From Candidatus Dormiibacterota bacterium (GTDB lineage Bacteria; Chloroflexota; Dormibacteria; Aeolococcales; Aeolococcaceae), in contig JAFAJR010000394.1 of the NCBI GenBank assembly GCA_019236085.1, forward strand, positions 1 to 8,593: 8,593 nucleotides of DNA, read 5' to 3'. The notes beneath the pieces are model-generated. The model had not been told where the DNA came from. It saw only the letters and a program-made list of their open reading frames with translations, and did no database searches. Position numbers and translations under genes: made by a program. Positions 1 to 6,029 of this stretch are shown here, in pieces. Each line of letters begins with the position of its first letter. Position 1 is the first letter of the stretch.

Positions 1-2
1 AC

Positions 3-434
3 CACTGTCAGCACGTGCCTGCGGTGGTCGCGCTGCAGCACCGCGACGAGCAACGCGAGCGCCCAAGGCAGCGCGCCGCCGCGAGGGTGGCTCCACAGGC
101 GGCGACAGCCGCACCCACTCCGGTCGCGGCTGCTCCTGTTTCGCCGCCGCTGAGGGTTGCGCACGTCACCACGGCACGCGCCGGCAACCTTCCGGCGAAC
201 GGAGTGCACCCTGGCGCACCAAGACCAGCACCGCACCCGGCTCCCGCTGAGGTGCTGCCGGCCGCGCCGCCTGCGCTGCAACCGCTGATAGCTCCCGTGC
301 CGCCTCCGGCGTACGGACCGCCGCTTTCCATCACGCCGGCGGAGCCAGCTGTCAACATCGCGCTGGCCGTCGTCACGGCGACAGCCGCGTGCCTGGTGCT
401 GGCAGCGGCGCGCGTCGTGCGTCGCTCTCGATAG
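3..434 (+). CDS. C-terminal part of a Pro/Ala-rich membrane-anchored protein (5' end outside window)
   Basis: The reading frame is open from the window edge to TAG at 432-434, so the gene probably begins upstream; a GTG at 15 is the only early start candidate visible. The visible part is first charged and Arg/Gln-rich, then a long stretch dominated by Pro and Ala, and ends in a hydrophobic segment of about 20 residues (AVNIALAVVTATAACLVLAA) followed by a basic tail, RVVRRSR. A Pro/Ala linker, one helix and a positive tail suggest a type I anchor, with the bulk outside the cell and the tail in the cytoplasm. The stop lies 2 nt before the ATG of the diguanylate cyclase gene, so the two are probably co-transcribed and translationally coupled. 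I do not recognise a family, and low-complexity sequence at this GC can be a spurious ORF. The TM-plus-basic end and the tight junction favour a real gene. Confidence 0.5.
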   Translation, partial: HCQHVPAVVALQHRDEQRERPRQRAAARVAPQAATAAPTPVAAAPVSPPLRVAHVTTARAGNLPANGVHPGAPRPAPHPAPAEVLPAAPPALQPLIAPVPPPAYGPPLSITPAEPAVNIALAVVTATAACLVLAAARVVRRSR

Positions 435-436
435 CC

Positions 437-2464
437 ATGAGCCGCCGGTCGTGGCGGCCCGCGTCGTTCTCGGTGCGATTCGCCGCTGTCATAGTTGTGG
501 CCGGCGCTGTCATCGCGTCGGTGCCGTTGCTGCTGACCCAGGCGGGCATCCGCGCCGAGGCGCAGGACAGGGCGCTTGACAAGGTGGGCATCGCGCTGAA
601 CCTCGTCAATGCACAGCGCAGCGCGCTGACCACGTTCGCGGCCGGCATCGCGCAGCAGCTGCATGGCTCCGGTCCGGACCCGGGGTCGCAACGAGGTGTG
701 CTCATTGCCGACGACGCACACGACGGTTCCGACGACGTGCTCGGCGTCGCCGGCGCGGACCACATGGCGGTGGCGGTGCAGAACGGCGGAACGCTCGGGC
801 AGGGGGACCCGGACCTTGTGGCATTGCAGCGAGCCGCGGAGCTGGACGAGAGCACCGTTGCCTCTCGTACGCAGTCATGGCTTGTCGCTTCTATGCACGA
901 CGCCGGCAGCGGCACGACCGTGTTCGTGGCGCGTCCGCTCTCCCCGGCGTTCATCGGAGCGATCGACACCAACCTGGCAACTGCTGCCGACCCCGCCGAC
1001 CTCGCGCTTGTCAGTGACCAGGGCGCATGGCTGTCAGGCACGGTTGCGGGTCGCCTCGCTCCGTCAGGAGCACGCCTGGCAATCCCGCCGGCGACGGACC
1101 GGGCAGTTGTGGTCACGCTGTTCTCGGTCCAGGTGGCGCTTGCATCCGCCGATCTCGGTGGTGGGTTGCGTGTGGTGGTGACGACACCCGTCGCCGCAGT
1201 GTCTGCGCCGTGGCAGCCGATCGTGCTGCTGATCGCGCTGATAGTCATCGCCGTCTGCGCGATCGTCATGGTGGTGCAGATCAGCGTGCACCTGCCTCTG
1301 CGGCGGCTCGACCGTGCGGTCGCCGCGCTGGGACGGGGCCACTTCGACGTGCCGGTCCCGCTGGGATCGCGCGACGAGCTGGGTAGGCTCGCCCACACCT
1401 TCGAGCGGATGCGCCGCCGGCTGCGTTCGACGATGCGGGCTGCAACGGCTCGCGCAGCTGTCGCCACGGAGCTCGCGGCACCGCAACCGCTGGAGTCGGC
1501 GCTCGCCGCGGTGTGCAGCGAGCTGCGCGGCACCATCGAGGCGGACGCGGCACTGGTGGTCGTCGGGGGCAGTGACGTCAACAGGGCGTTTGCCATCGCT
1601 GCGGGTGTCCGCGAGCAGCATCTGGAGCCGCTTCTCGACGAGCAGGGACCGATCGGTGCCGGGTTCGGCTCGACCAGCGGCACAGCACTCCGGCTGGGCG
1701 CCACTTCTGCGTCCAGCGAGGCGCAGCTCGGACTGCACGAGTTCTGCGTCGCGCCACTCCGCTTCGGCGACCGCCGTCACGGTGTGCTCGCCGTCGGCCG
1801 GCGAGCCGGCGGCTTCACATCTGATGACGAGGACCTTGTGAAGAGCTCCGCGGAACAGCTGTCGCTCGCACTCGAGCGGCATCGCATACTCGCGGTGGCG
1901 CAGCGGCAGGCGACAACCGACGACCTCACCGGCCTGTACAACCATCGCTTCTTCGTGGACTACCTGGAGCAGCAGGTGGCGCTCGCCGAGCGGCTGGGCA
2001 CACCGCTGTCGCTGCTGATGCTCGACATCGACAACTTCAAGCTGCTCAACGACACGTACGGTCACCAGGTGGGGGACGCCGCGCTGGCCACGTTCGCCGG
2101 CACGGTGGCCAGCTGCGTGCGGCGATCAGACCTTGCAGCACGCTACGGGGGCGAGGAGTTCGCCGTGGTCATGGCCAACACCACATCGCGCGAGGCGCGT
2201 TTGGTGGCCGACAAGATCCGCGCCGCCCTTGCGGGAACCGGTGTGAGCGGCGTCGAGCCGTCACTCACCATCACCGTGAGCATCGGTGGAGCCGCGTTTC
2301 CCGAGGACACGCGGAGCGCGCGCGAGCTCGTGAGGCTTGCCGACACCGCGCTATACCAGGCGAAGCGTGAGGGCCGCAATCGCACCTCGATGGCCTCGGA
2401 CACTGAAGTCGTGCAGACCGGGCGGGCAGTTCATCATGCCGAGTCCCGGCGTGTGAGCTTGTAG
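437..2464 (+). CDS. Membrane-bound diguanylate cyclase (sensor-HAMP-GAF-GGDEF)
   Basis: This 675-residue protein should make c-di-GMP from two GTP at the inner face of the membrane. ATG 437 is chosen because it gives a basic N-terminus directly followed by the first TM helix; a GTG at 389 would sit inside the upstream gene. Approximate order: TM1 14-34; extracytoplasmic sensor 35-259, possibly Cache-like, unassigned; TM2 260-282; HAMP 283-334; GAF 347-487; GGDEF 492-649. The GGDEF domain opens with DDLTGLYNHR (495-504), has DIDNF with metal ligand D530, then N538 and D547, and a GGEEF active-site loop at 571-575. RRSD (562-565) lies five residues before GGEEF and matches the RxxD product-inhibition site. 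The enzyme therefore looks active and feedback-regulated. There is no EAL or HD-GYP domain. No Shine-Dalgarno is evident, consistent with coupling to the upstream ORF. The ligands of the sensor and GAF domains cannot be told. Confidence 0.95.
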   Translation: MSRRSWRPASFSVRFAAVIVVAGAVIASVPLLLTQAGIRAEAQDRALDKVGIALNLVNAQRSALTTFAAGIAQQLHGSGPDPGSQRGVLIADDAHDGSDDVLGVAGADHMAVAVQNGGTLGQGDPDLVALQRAAELDESTVASRTQSWLVASMHDAGSGTTVFVARPLSPAFIGAIDTNLATAADPADLALVSDQGAWLSGTVAGRLAPSGARLAIPPATDRAVVVTLFSVQVALASADLGGGLRVVVTTPVAAVSAPWQPIVLLIALIVIAVCAIVMVVQISVHLPLRRLDRAVAALGRGHFDVPVPLGSRDELGRLAHTFERMRRRLRSTMRAATARAAVATELAAPQPLESALAAVCSELRGTIEADAALVVVGGSDVNRAFAIAAGVREQHLEPLLDEQGPIGAGFGSTSGTALRLGATSASSEAQLGLHEFCVAPLRFGDRRHGVLAVGRRAGGFTSDDEDLVKSSAEQLSLALERHRILAVAQRQATTDDLTGLYNHRFFVDYLEQQVALAERLGTPLSLLMLDIDNFKLLNDTYGHQVGDAALATFAGTVASCVRRSDLAARYGGEEFAVVMANTTSREARLVADKIRAALAGTGVSGVEPSLTITVSIGGAAFPEDTRSARELVRLADTALYQAKREGRNRTSMASDTEVVQTGRAVHHAESRRVSL

Positions 2465-2498
2465 ATCTGCTGGGCAGCGCAATCGCCACTCGCTGAGC

Positions 2499-2524
2499 AA
2501 AAAAGAGGCCCCCGAAGGGGCCTC
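2499..2524 (-). terminator. Intrinsic terminator of the H1-like gene
   Basis: Read on the minus strand, GAGGCCCC (2524-2517), a TTCG tetraloop (2516-2513) and GGGGCCTC (2512-2505) form a perfect 8-bp GC-rich stem, followed by six T (2504-2499). It lies 26 nt after the stop of the minus-strand gene. On the plus strand the same hairpin has no U tract after it, so it is a poorer terminator for the converging diguanylate cyclase gene. Confidence 0.9.
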
Positions 2525-2549
2525 GTGGTTGCTCGTGACGAGTCGGCGT

Positions 2550-3323
2550 TCAGCTCGATGCTGCTGCGCCGTTGCTCGGCGCCGCCGCAGGAGTTGCGGC
2601 AGCAGCCGGCCTGGCACCGCGCCGAGCGGTGCTCTTGCGCGCCGTGGTCTTGCGCGCCGTGCTCTTCGCTCCGGTGCGCTTGGCAGCGGTGCGACGCCCG
2701 CCGCGCTTCGCCGCTGCGGTGGCGCCGGCCGCGCCGGTGGTGCGACGACGCGTGGTCCGCTTCGCGGTACCGGCCGCTGTGGTACGCCGCGCGCCGCGCC
2801 GGGCGGTGCGCTTCGCGGTGCTCCGCTTGGCGGTGGCGCGCTTCGCCGTCGTCCGCTTCGCGGTGGTCCGCTTCGCTGTTGCCCGCTTAGCGGTGGCGCG
2901 CTTCGCTGTCGTCCGCTTGGCGGTGGCGCGCTTCGCTGTCGTCCGCTTCGCGGTGGTCCGCTTGGCGGTTGTACGACGGCGCGTGGTGCGCTTCGCGGTC
3001 GTCCGCTTCGCGGTGGTCCGCTTGGCGCCGGCGCGCTTCGCTGTGGACCGTTTGGCGGTCGTGCGCTTCGCGGTGCGGGTGCCGGTCGCGCGACGCACGG
3101 CGCCGCGCAGGCTCGACTCGAGACGCTCAACCGTCTTCTCGAGCCCTGCGAGTCGGCGCTCCAACTCGGCGACAGGCAGCGCCTTGATCAGGCCCTGCAC
3201 TGCCTTCAGAAGATCGCCACCACCGGCGGGAGCACGACGAGTCGCAGTCGTCTTGACGCGCCTCACGGTGCGTTTGACGGCTCTGTTGATGCCGCCGGTT
3301 CTGCGACGCCTGGTTCTGGCCAT
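2550..3323 (-). CDS. Histone-H1-like basic protein with coiled coil and TAKR pentapeptide repeats
   Basis: This is a 257-residue, extremely basic protein. Residues 1-30 are Arg-rich (MARTRRRRTGG...). Residues 36-78 form a predicted helix or short coiled coil with hydrophobic spacing, including AELERRLAGLEKTVERLESS. Residues 84-173 hold 18 consecutive TAKR-type pentads, with GAKRT and TRRRT as the main variants. Then comes a looser K/R/T/A region to about 238 and an Ala/Pro-rich neutral end. Similar tails occur in AlgP-like and H1-like proteins, in the C-terminus of mycobacterial HupB and in the phasin PhaF, where they bind nucleic acid; no HU fold is present here. Inference: an oligomerising DNA- or RNA-binding, nucleoid-associated protein. 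ATG 3323 is preferred because GGAGG (3337-3333) lies 9 nt upstream; ATG 3329 would leave only 3 nt. The gene is monocistronic, with its own promoter and terminator, and diverges from the glutamate dehydrogenase gene. Its specific role is unknown. Confidence 0.85.
   Translation of the reverse strand: MARTRRRRTGGINRAVKRTVRRVKTTATRRAPAGGGDLLKAVQGLIKALPVAELERRLAGLEKTVERLESSLRGAVRRATGTRTAKRTTAKRSTAKRAGAKRTTAKRTTAKRTTRRRTTAKRTTAKRTTAKRATAKRTTAKRATAKRATAKRTTAKRTTAKRATAKRSTAKRTARRGARRTTAAGTAKRTTRRRTTGAAGATAAAKRGGRRTAAKRTGAKSTARKTTARKSTARRGARPAAAATPAAAPSNGAAASS
2805..3074 (-). repeat. 15-bp coding tandem array (18 TAKR-type pentapeptide units)
   Basis: There are eighteen in-frame 15-bp units encoding TAKR[TAS] with few substitutions. 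At DNA level the units are imperfect, with alternations such as cttcg/cttgg and ggtcc/ggcgc, so this is an old or selected array rather than a fresh slippage product. Length variation between strains would be expected. It is coding sequence and not a CRISPR array. Confidence 0.9.
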
Positions 3324-3332
3324 TGACATGGG

Positions 3333-3337
3333 CCTCC
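3333..3337 (-). promoter_or_regulatory. Shine-Dalgarno of the H1-like gene
   Basis: GGAGG on the minus strand (CCTCC on plus). It lies 9 nt from ATG 3323 and 3 nt from ATG 3329, which decides in favour of the 3323 start. Confidence 0.75.
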
Positions 3338-3343
3338 GTGTTG

Positions 3344-3365
3344 ACGGTCCAAAAGACCGGACCGT
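3344..3365 (-). promoter_or_regulatory. Inverted repeat in the H1-like leader, proximal
   Basis: ACGGTCC (3344-3350) and GGACCGT (3359-3365) are perfect 7-bp arms around an 8-nt spacer. In the minus-strand mRNA this would form a hairpin ending 6 nt before the Shine-Dalgarno. It could be a translational control hairpin or a dimeric operator. It has no U tract and is not a typical terminator. Confidence 0.5.
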
Positions 3366-3380
3366 TGTGCCGACGTTTGT

Positions 3381-3406
3381 GACAGGAGGAGTGCAAACCT
3401 CCTGTC
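3381..3406 (-). promoter_or_regulatory. Inverted repeat in the H1-like leader, distal
   Basis: GACAGGAGG (3381-3389) and CCTCCTGTC (3398-3406) are perfect 9-bp arms around an 8-nt spacer. It sits just downstream of the predicted minus-strand transcription start, so it could be an operator or a 5'-terminal stabilising hairpin. Its CCTCC is complementary to the GGAGG of the H1-like gene. Confidence 0.55.
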
Positions 3407-3416
3407 GATTGCGCAT

Positions 3417-3445
3417 AGCATGGTGCTTACACACACGAATGTCAA
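3417..3445 (-). promoter_or_regulatory. Predicted housekeeping promoter of the H1-like gene
   Basis: On the minus strand a perfect TTGACA (3445-3440) is followed, after 17 nt, by CATGCT (3422-3417), which keeps the A2 and T6 of a -10 element. The start would lie near 3410, giving a leader of about 87 nt that contains both inverted repeats. The -35 is strong and the -10 is weak. Confidence 0.5.
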
Positions 3446-3520
3446 CGTCAGCGCATTCGCGTCGCGCAACATCGGCCCAGTTGTGCGAACAGCGGGACGT
3501 GCAATCAGCCGTCCGTCGCC

Positions 3521-3529
3521 TGTGGATAA
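3521..3529 (-). promoter_or_regulatory. Perfect DnaA-box 9-mer
   Basis: The minus strand reads TTATCCACA, the consensus DnaA box. It is isolated in the divergent intergenic region, just upstream of the expected -35 position of the glutamate dehydrogenase promoter. No second clear box is seen, so it is not an origin; a regulatory site is possible. Confidence 0.45.
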
Positions 3530-3555
3530 CTGCGGCGGAGCGGCGTACGGATGCG

Positions 3556-3561
3556 TATAGT
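3556..3561 (+). promoter_or_regulatory. -10 box of the glutamate dehydrogenase gene (near-leaderless)
   Basis: TATAGT ends 10 nt before ATG 3572, so the transcript would begin within a few nt of the start codon. There is no Shine-Dalgarno and no clear -35 at the expected distance (about 3533-3538, cggcgg). This argues for ATG 3572 rather than ATG 3551, which lies upstream of the box. Confidence 0.55.
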
Positions 3562-3571
3562 GCGGCGTGGC

Positions 3572-4837
3572 ATGGCGCCCACCAGGGACGACTCGACTCG
3601 CAGCGCGCTGACCATCGCGCAGCAGCAGCTCGATGACACTGCGAGGGCCATGGGTCTTCCCGACTCCACGCGGCGCTTCCTCCGCGAGCTCAAACGAGAG
3701 CTCGTGGTGCACTTCCCGGTGGAGATGGATGACGGCAGCTTCCGCGTCTTCACCGGGTTCCGCGTCCAGCACAACATAGCTCGCGGCCCCGCGAAGGGAG
3801 GACTGCGCTATCACCCCCGGGTGACGCTCGACGACGTCCGCGCCCTGGCCATGTACATGACGTGGAAATCGGCAGTTGTCGACCTCCCGTTCGGTGGCGC
3901 CAAGGGTGGTGTGATCTGCGATCCCAAGGCGCTGTCGCTCACCGAGCTGGAGCGGATGACACGACGATTCACCACCGAGATCTCGATCATCATCGGCCCG
4001 GACCGCGACATCCCGGCTCCGGACCTCGGCACAGGACCGGATGTGATGGCCTGGATCATGGACACGCTTTCGATGCACGCGGGGTATTCGGTGGCGGCGT
4101 CTGTGACCGGAAAACCGACAGCGATCGGCGGCTCAGAAGGACGCTACGGCGCCACGGGCCGCGGGCTGGTCATCGTCACGCAGCTCGCGATGCGCGACCA
4201 CGGCATGGACGCGACCGGCGCGACCGTCGCCGTGCAGGGCTTCGGCAAGGTGGGAGCTGTCACCGCGGAGCTGCTCGCCGCGGCGGGGATGAAGGTGGTG
4301 GCGGTGTCCGACTCCTCAGGCGGAGTGCACCGCGACACCGGTCTCGACGTGTCCGCATTGCGAGCGCTGAAGGATGAGGGTGGCCGGCTTGCCGACTACG
4401 GCGCGGCAGACCGCATCAGCAACGACGAGCTGCTGACCCTCGACGTCGACGTGCTGGTGCCCGCCGCGCTGGAGGCACAGATCTCCGGTTCGCTCGCGCA
4501 GCGCATGAGAGCGCGGCTCATCGCCGAAGGTGCCAACGCTCCCATCGACCCCGAGGCGGACGCTGTGCTCGCGGAGCAGGGAACCGTCGTGGTGCCGGAC
4601 ATCCTCGCGAATGCCGGCGGCATCATCGTGTCGTACTTCGAGTGGGTGCAGGATCTGCAGGCGTACTTCTGGGCTGCCGGGGAGGTCAACGCGCGATTGA
4701 AGGAGGTCATGGTCCGCAGCTACGAGCATGTGAGAGCGCGCGCCCAGGAGCTCGATGTCACGATGCGTTCTGCGGCGTACCAGATCGCCGTCGAGCGAGT
4801 GGCGGCGGCCAGCGAGGTCCGCGGCATCTACCCCTGA
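3572..4837 (+). CDS. Glutamate dehydrogenase (Glu/Leu/Phe/Val dehydrogenase family)
   Basis: This cytoplasmic enzyme interconverts glutamate and 2-oxoglutarate plus ammonia with NAD(P). It is 421 residues, the usual length of the hexameric RocG/GudB-type class. The substrate domain contains GPAKGGLRYHP (72-82), TWKSAVVDLPFGGAKGG (97-113) with K99 and the catalytic-type K111, and PAPDLGTG (148-155) with catalytic-type D151. SVTGKP (177-182) and the ATGRG segment lead into a Rossmann domain with GFGKVG (223-228) and D247 at the end of the second strand, which favours NAD but does not prove it. LVPAALEAQI (295-304) and EGANAPIDPEAD (319-330) are also family blocks. The start at 3572 is chosen from the -10 box at 3556-3561. 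A leucine or phenylalanine dehydrogenase is less likely from the length and motifs. The gene diverges from the H1-like gene, and the next gene starts 49 nt after its stop. Confidence 0.93.
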   Translation: MAPTRDDSTRSALTIAQQQLDDTARAMGLPDSTRRFLRELKRELVVHFPVEMDDGSFRVFTGFRVQHNIARGPAKGGLRYHPRVTLDDVRALAMYMTWKSAVVDLPFGGAKGGVICDPKALSLTELERMTRRFTTEISIIIGPDRDIPAPDLGTGPDVMAWIMDTLSMHAGYSVAASVTGKPTAIGGSEGRYGATGRGLVIVTQLAMRDHGMDATGATVAVQGFGKVGAVTAELLAAAGMKVVAVSDSSGGVHRDTGLDVSALRALKDEGGRLADYGAADRISNDELLTLDVDVLVPAALEAQISGSLAQRMRARLIAEGANAPIDPEADAVLAEQGTVVVPDILANAGGIIVSYFEWVQDLQAYFWAAGEVNARLKEVMVRSYEHVRARAQELDVTMRSAAYQIAVERVAAASEVRGIYP

Positions 4838-4872
4838 CCTCGCAGCCCCCGGGAGCAGCGGTCCGGCTGGCG

Positions 4873-4878
4873 TAGCAT
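4873..4878 (+). promoter_or_regulatory. -10 box before the SDR gene (leaderless)
   Basis: TAGCAT fits TANNNT and ends 8 nt before GTG 4887, so transcription would start at or next to the start codon. No Shine-Dalgarno is present. It implies a promoter for the SDR/acyltransferase pair independent of the glutamate dehydrogenase gene. Confidence 0.45.
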
Positions 4879-4886
4879 CGAACGCC

Positions 4887-6029
4887 GTGACTGCCCGGCG
4901 TGTGCTCATCACAGGCGTCTCCCGCTTCTGGGGCGGGCAGCTCGCGCTGCGTCTCGAGGCGGAGCGTTCGGTGGAGCGCATCATCGCCGTCGACACGCAG
5001 TCGCCGGCGGTCGACCTCAAGCGGACCGAGTTTCTTCGCGCGGACATCCGCCACGGTCTCATCGGCAAGGTGCTCAGCGCGGCCTCGATCGACACAGTGG
5101 TGCACGCGGGCCTCATCGTCGACCCTCGCAGGGCGCCGGCCCGGGTGGTGCATGAGACCAACGTCATCGGCACCATGAACCTGCTGGCAGCCTGCAGTGC
5201 AGGTGACAGTCCGGTGCGAAAGCTGGTGGTGAAGTCCAGCACCGCGATCTACGGCGCATCGCCTGAGGACCCGTCGCTGTGGTCTGAGCACATGCGCCGC
5301 AGCGCCGCCGCGGGCGACGCGTTCACCCGCGACCTGGACGAGGTGGAGGACTACGTCAGCGACTTCCGCGTGCGAAAGCCCGAAGCGGTGGTGACGCTGC
5401 TGCGCTTCGCCAACGTGCTCGGACCTGAGCACGACACGCCGTTCGCCCGGCTCTTTGACCTTCCGGCGGTGCCCACCGTGTTCGGATTCGACCCGAGGCT
5501 GCAGTTCCTGCACGTCGACGACGCCGTGGCCGTCCTCGAGCGCGCTGTGGTCGATGAGAAGCACGGCACCTTCAACGTCGCGGGTTCCGGCATCGTGCTG
5601 CTGAGCCAGGCGATCGCGATGCTGGGCAAGCTCGACCTGCCGGTGCTCCCGTTCGCCGGCAGTGACCTCGCGATGTCACTCCTGAACCGTGTGCTGCCGC
5701 TTGGCTTTCCGCCGCACCTGACGCGGCTGTTGCAATACGGCAGGGTGGTCGACACCAGCCTGCTCGCCCAGGCCTTTCCCGGCCTGATCGCGCACAGCAC
5801 CGCTGAGACCGTGGACGCACATGCGCGAGAACGGAGGGTACGGGACATCGCGGATGCCCAGCGACGAAGGGTCCGACACGAGGCGGAGATGGAGGAGTTC
5901 CTGCGAGGCGGCGCTACGAAAACAGCTGCCGCGAACGGCCACCGGCCACGGCGTTCCGCCGGAACAAAGGCGAAGAAGACAGCGTCGCGCACACCGCGGC
6001 GGCCCGTCAGGAGACGCGGCGATGGCTGA
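4887..6029 (+). CDS. Atypical extended SDR / NAD-dependent epimerase-like protein
   Basis: A 380-residue protein of the extended SDR (epimerase/dehydratase) superfamily. It opens with a Rossmann strand, RRVLITGVSRFWGG; the TGxxGxxG turn (9-16) has Arg in place of the middle Gly. D36 ends the second strand (suggesting NAD) and D53 is in the RADIRH block. SSTAIYG (117-123) and LRFANVLGP (172-180) are further SDR blocks. Where YxxxK should be, it has FTRDL (146-150), so the catalytic Tyr and Lys are missing. As I recall, actinobacterial homologues (the Rv0501/galE2-like group) show similar changes, so this is probably a family trait. The C-terminus (about 336-380) is a disordered Arg/Lys-rich tail. 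GTG 4887 is chosen because it directly precedes the first strand and follows a -10 box. The gene overlaps the acyltransferase gene by 8 nt. Function unknown; a non-catalytic or unusual NAD-binding partner of the acyltransferase is plausible. Confidence 0.85.
   Translation: MTARRVLITGVSRFWGGQLALRLEAERSVERIIAVDTQSPAVDLKRTEFLRADIRHGLIGKVLSAASIDTVVHAGLIVDPRRAPARVVHETNVIGTMNLLAACSAGDSPVRKLVVKSSTAIYGASPEDPSLWSEHMRRSAAAGDAFTRDLDEVEDYVSDFRVRKPEAVVTLLRFANVLGPEHDTPFARLFDLPAVPTVFGFDPRLQFLHVDDAVAVLERAVVDEKHGTFNVAGSGIVLLSQAIAMLGKLDLPVLPFAGSDLAMSLLNRVLPLGFPPHLTRLLQYGRVVDTSLLAQAFPGLIAHSTAETVDAHARERRVRDIADAQRRRVRHEAEMEEFLRGGATKTAAANGHRPRRSAGTKAKKTASRTPRRPVRRRGDG
6009..6013 (+). promoter_or_regulatory. Shine-Dalgarno of the acyltransferase gene, inside the SDR gene
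   Basis: AGGAG with 8 nt to ATG 6022. It decides the start of the acyltransferase and supports coupled translation from the SDR message. Confidence 0.7.

Noticed and set aside
373..1704. 443-codon minus-strand open frame opposite the diguanylate cyclase
   Set aside because: It is low-complexity Ser/Arg/Ala sequence with no domain, typical antisense of a GC-rich gene; the plus strand encodes clear HAMP, GAF and GGDEF motifs.
2805..3074. CRISPR-like tandem repeat
   Set aside because: The period is 15 bp with no spacers, and every unit is an in-frame pentapeptide of one protein.
3324..3434. N-terminal extension of the H1-like protein to ATG 3434
   Set aside because: The extension spans both inverted repeats and is not basic or repetitive like the rest; GGAGG is placed for ATG 3323.
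3521..3529. Replication origin
   Set aside because: Only one DnaA box, no AT-rich unwinding region and no dnaA/dnaN neighbours.
3551..3571. Upstream ATG 3551 as the glutamate dehydrogenase start
   Set aside because: It lies 5 nt before the TATAGT box and would be outside the predicted transcript; ATG 3572 fits better.
2572..3636. Long plus-strand open frame (354 codons) across the H1-like gene
   Set aside because: It is the antisense of the 15-bp array, which cannot create stops in this frame. The minus strand has the promoter, ribosome site and terminator.
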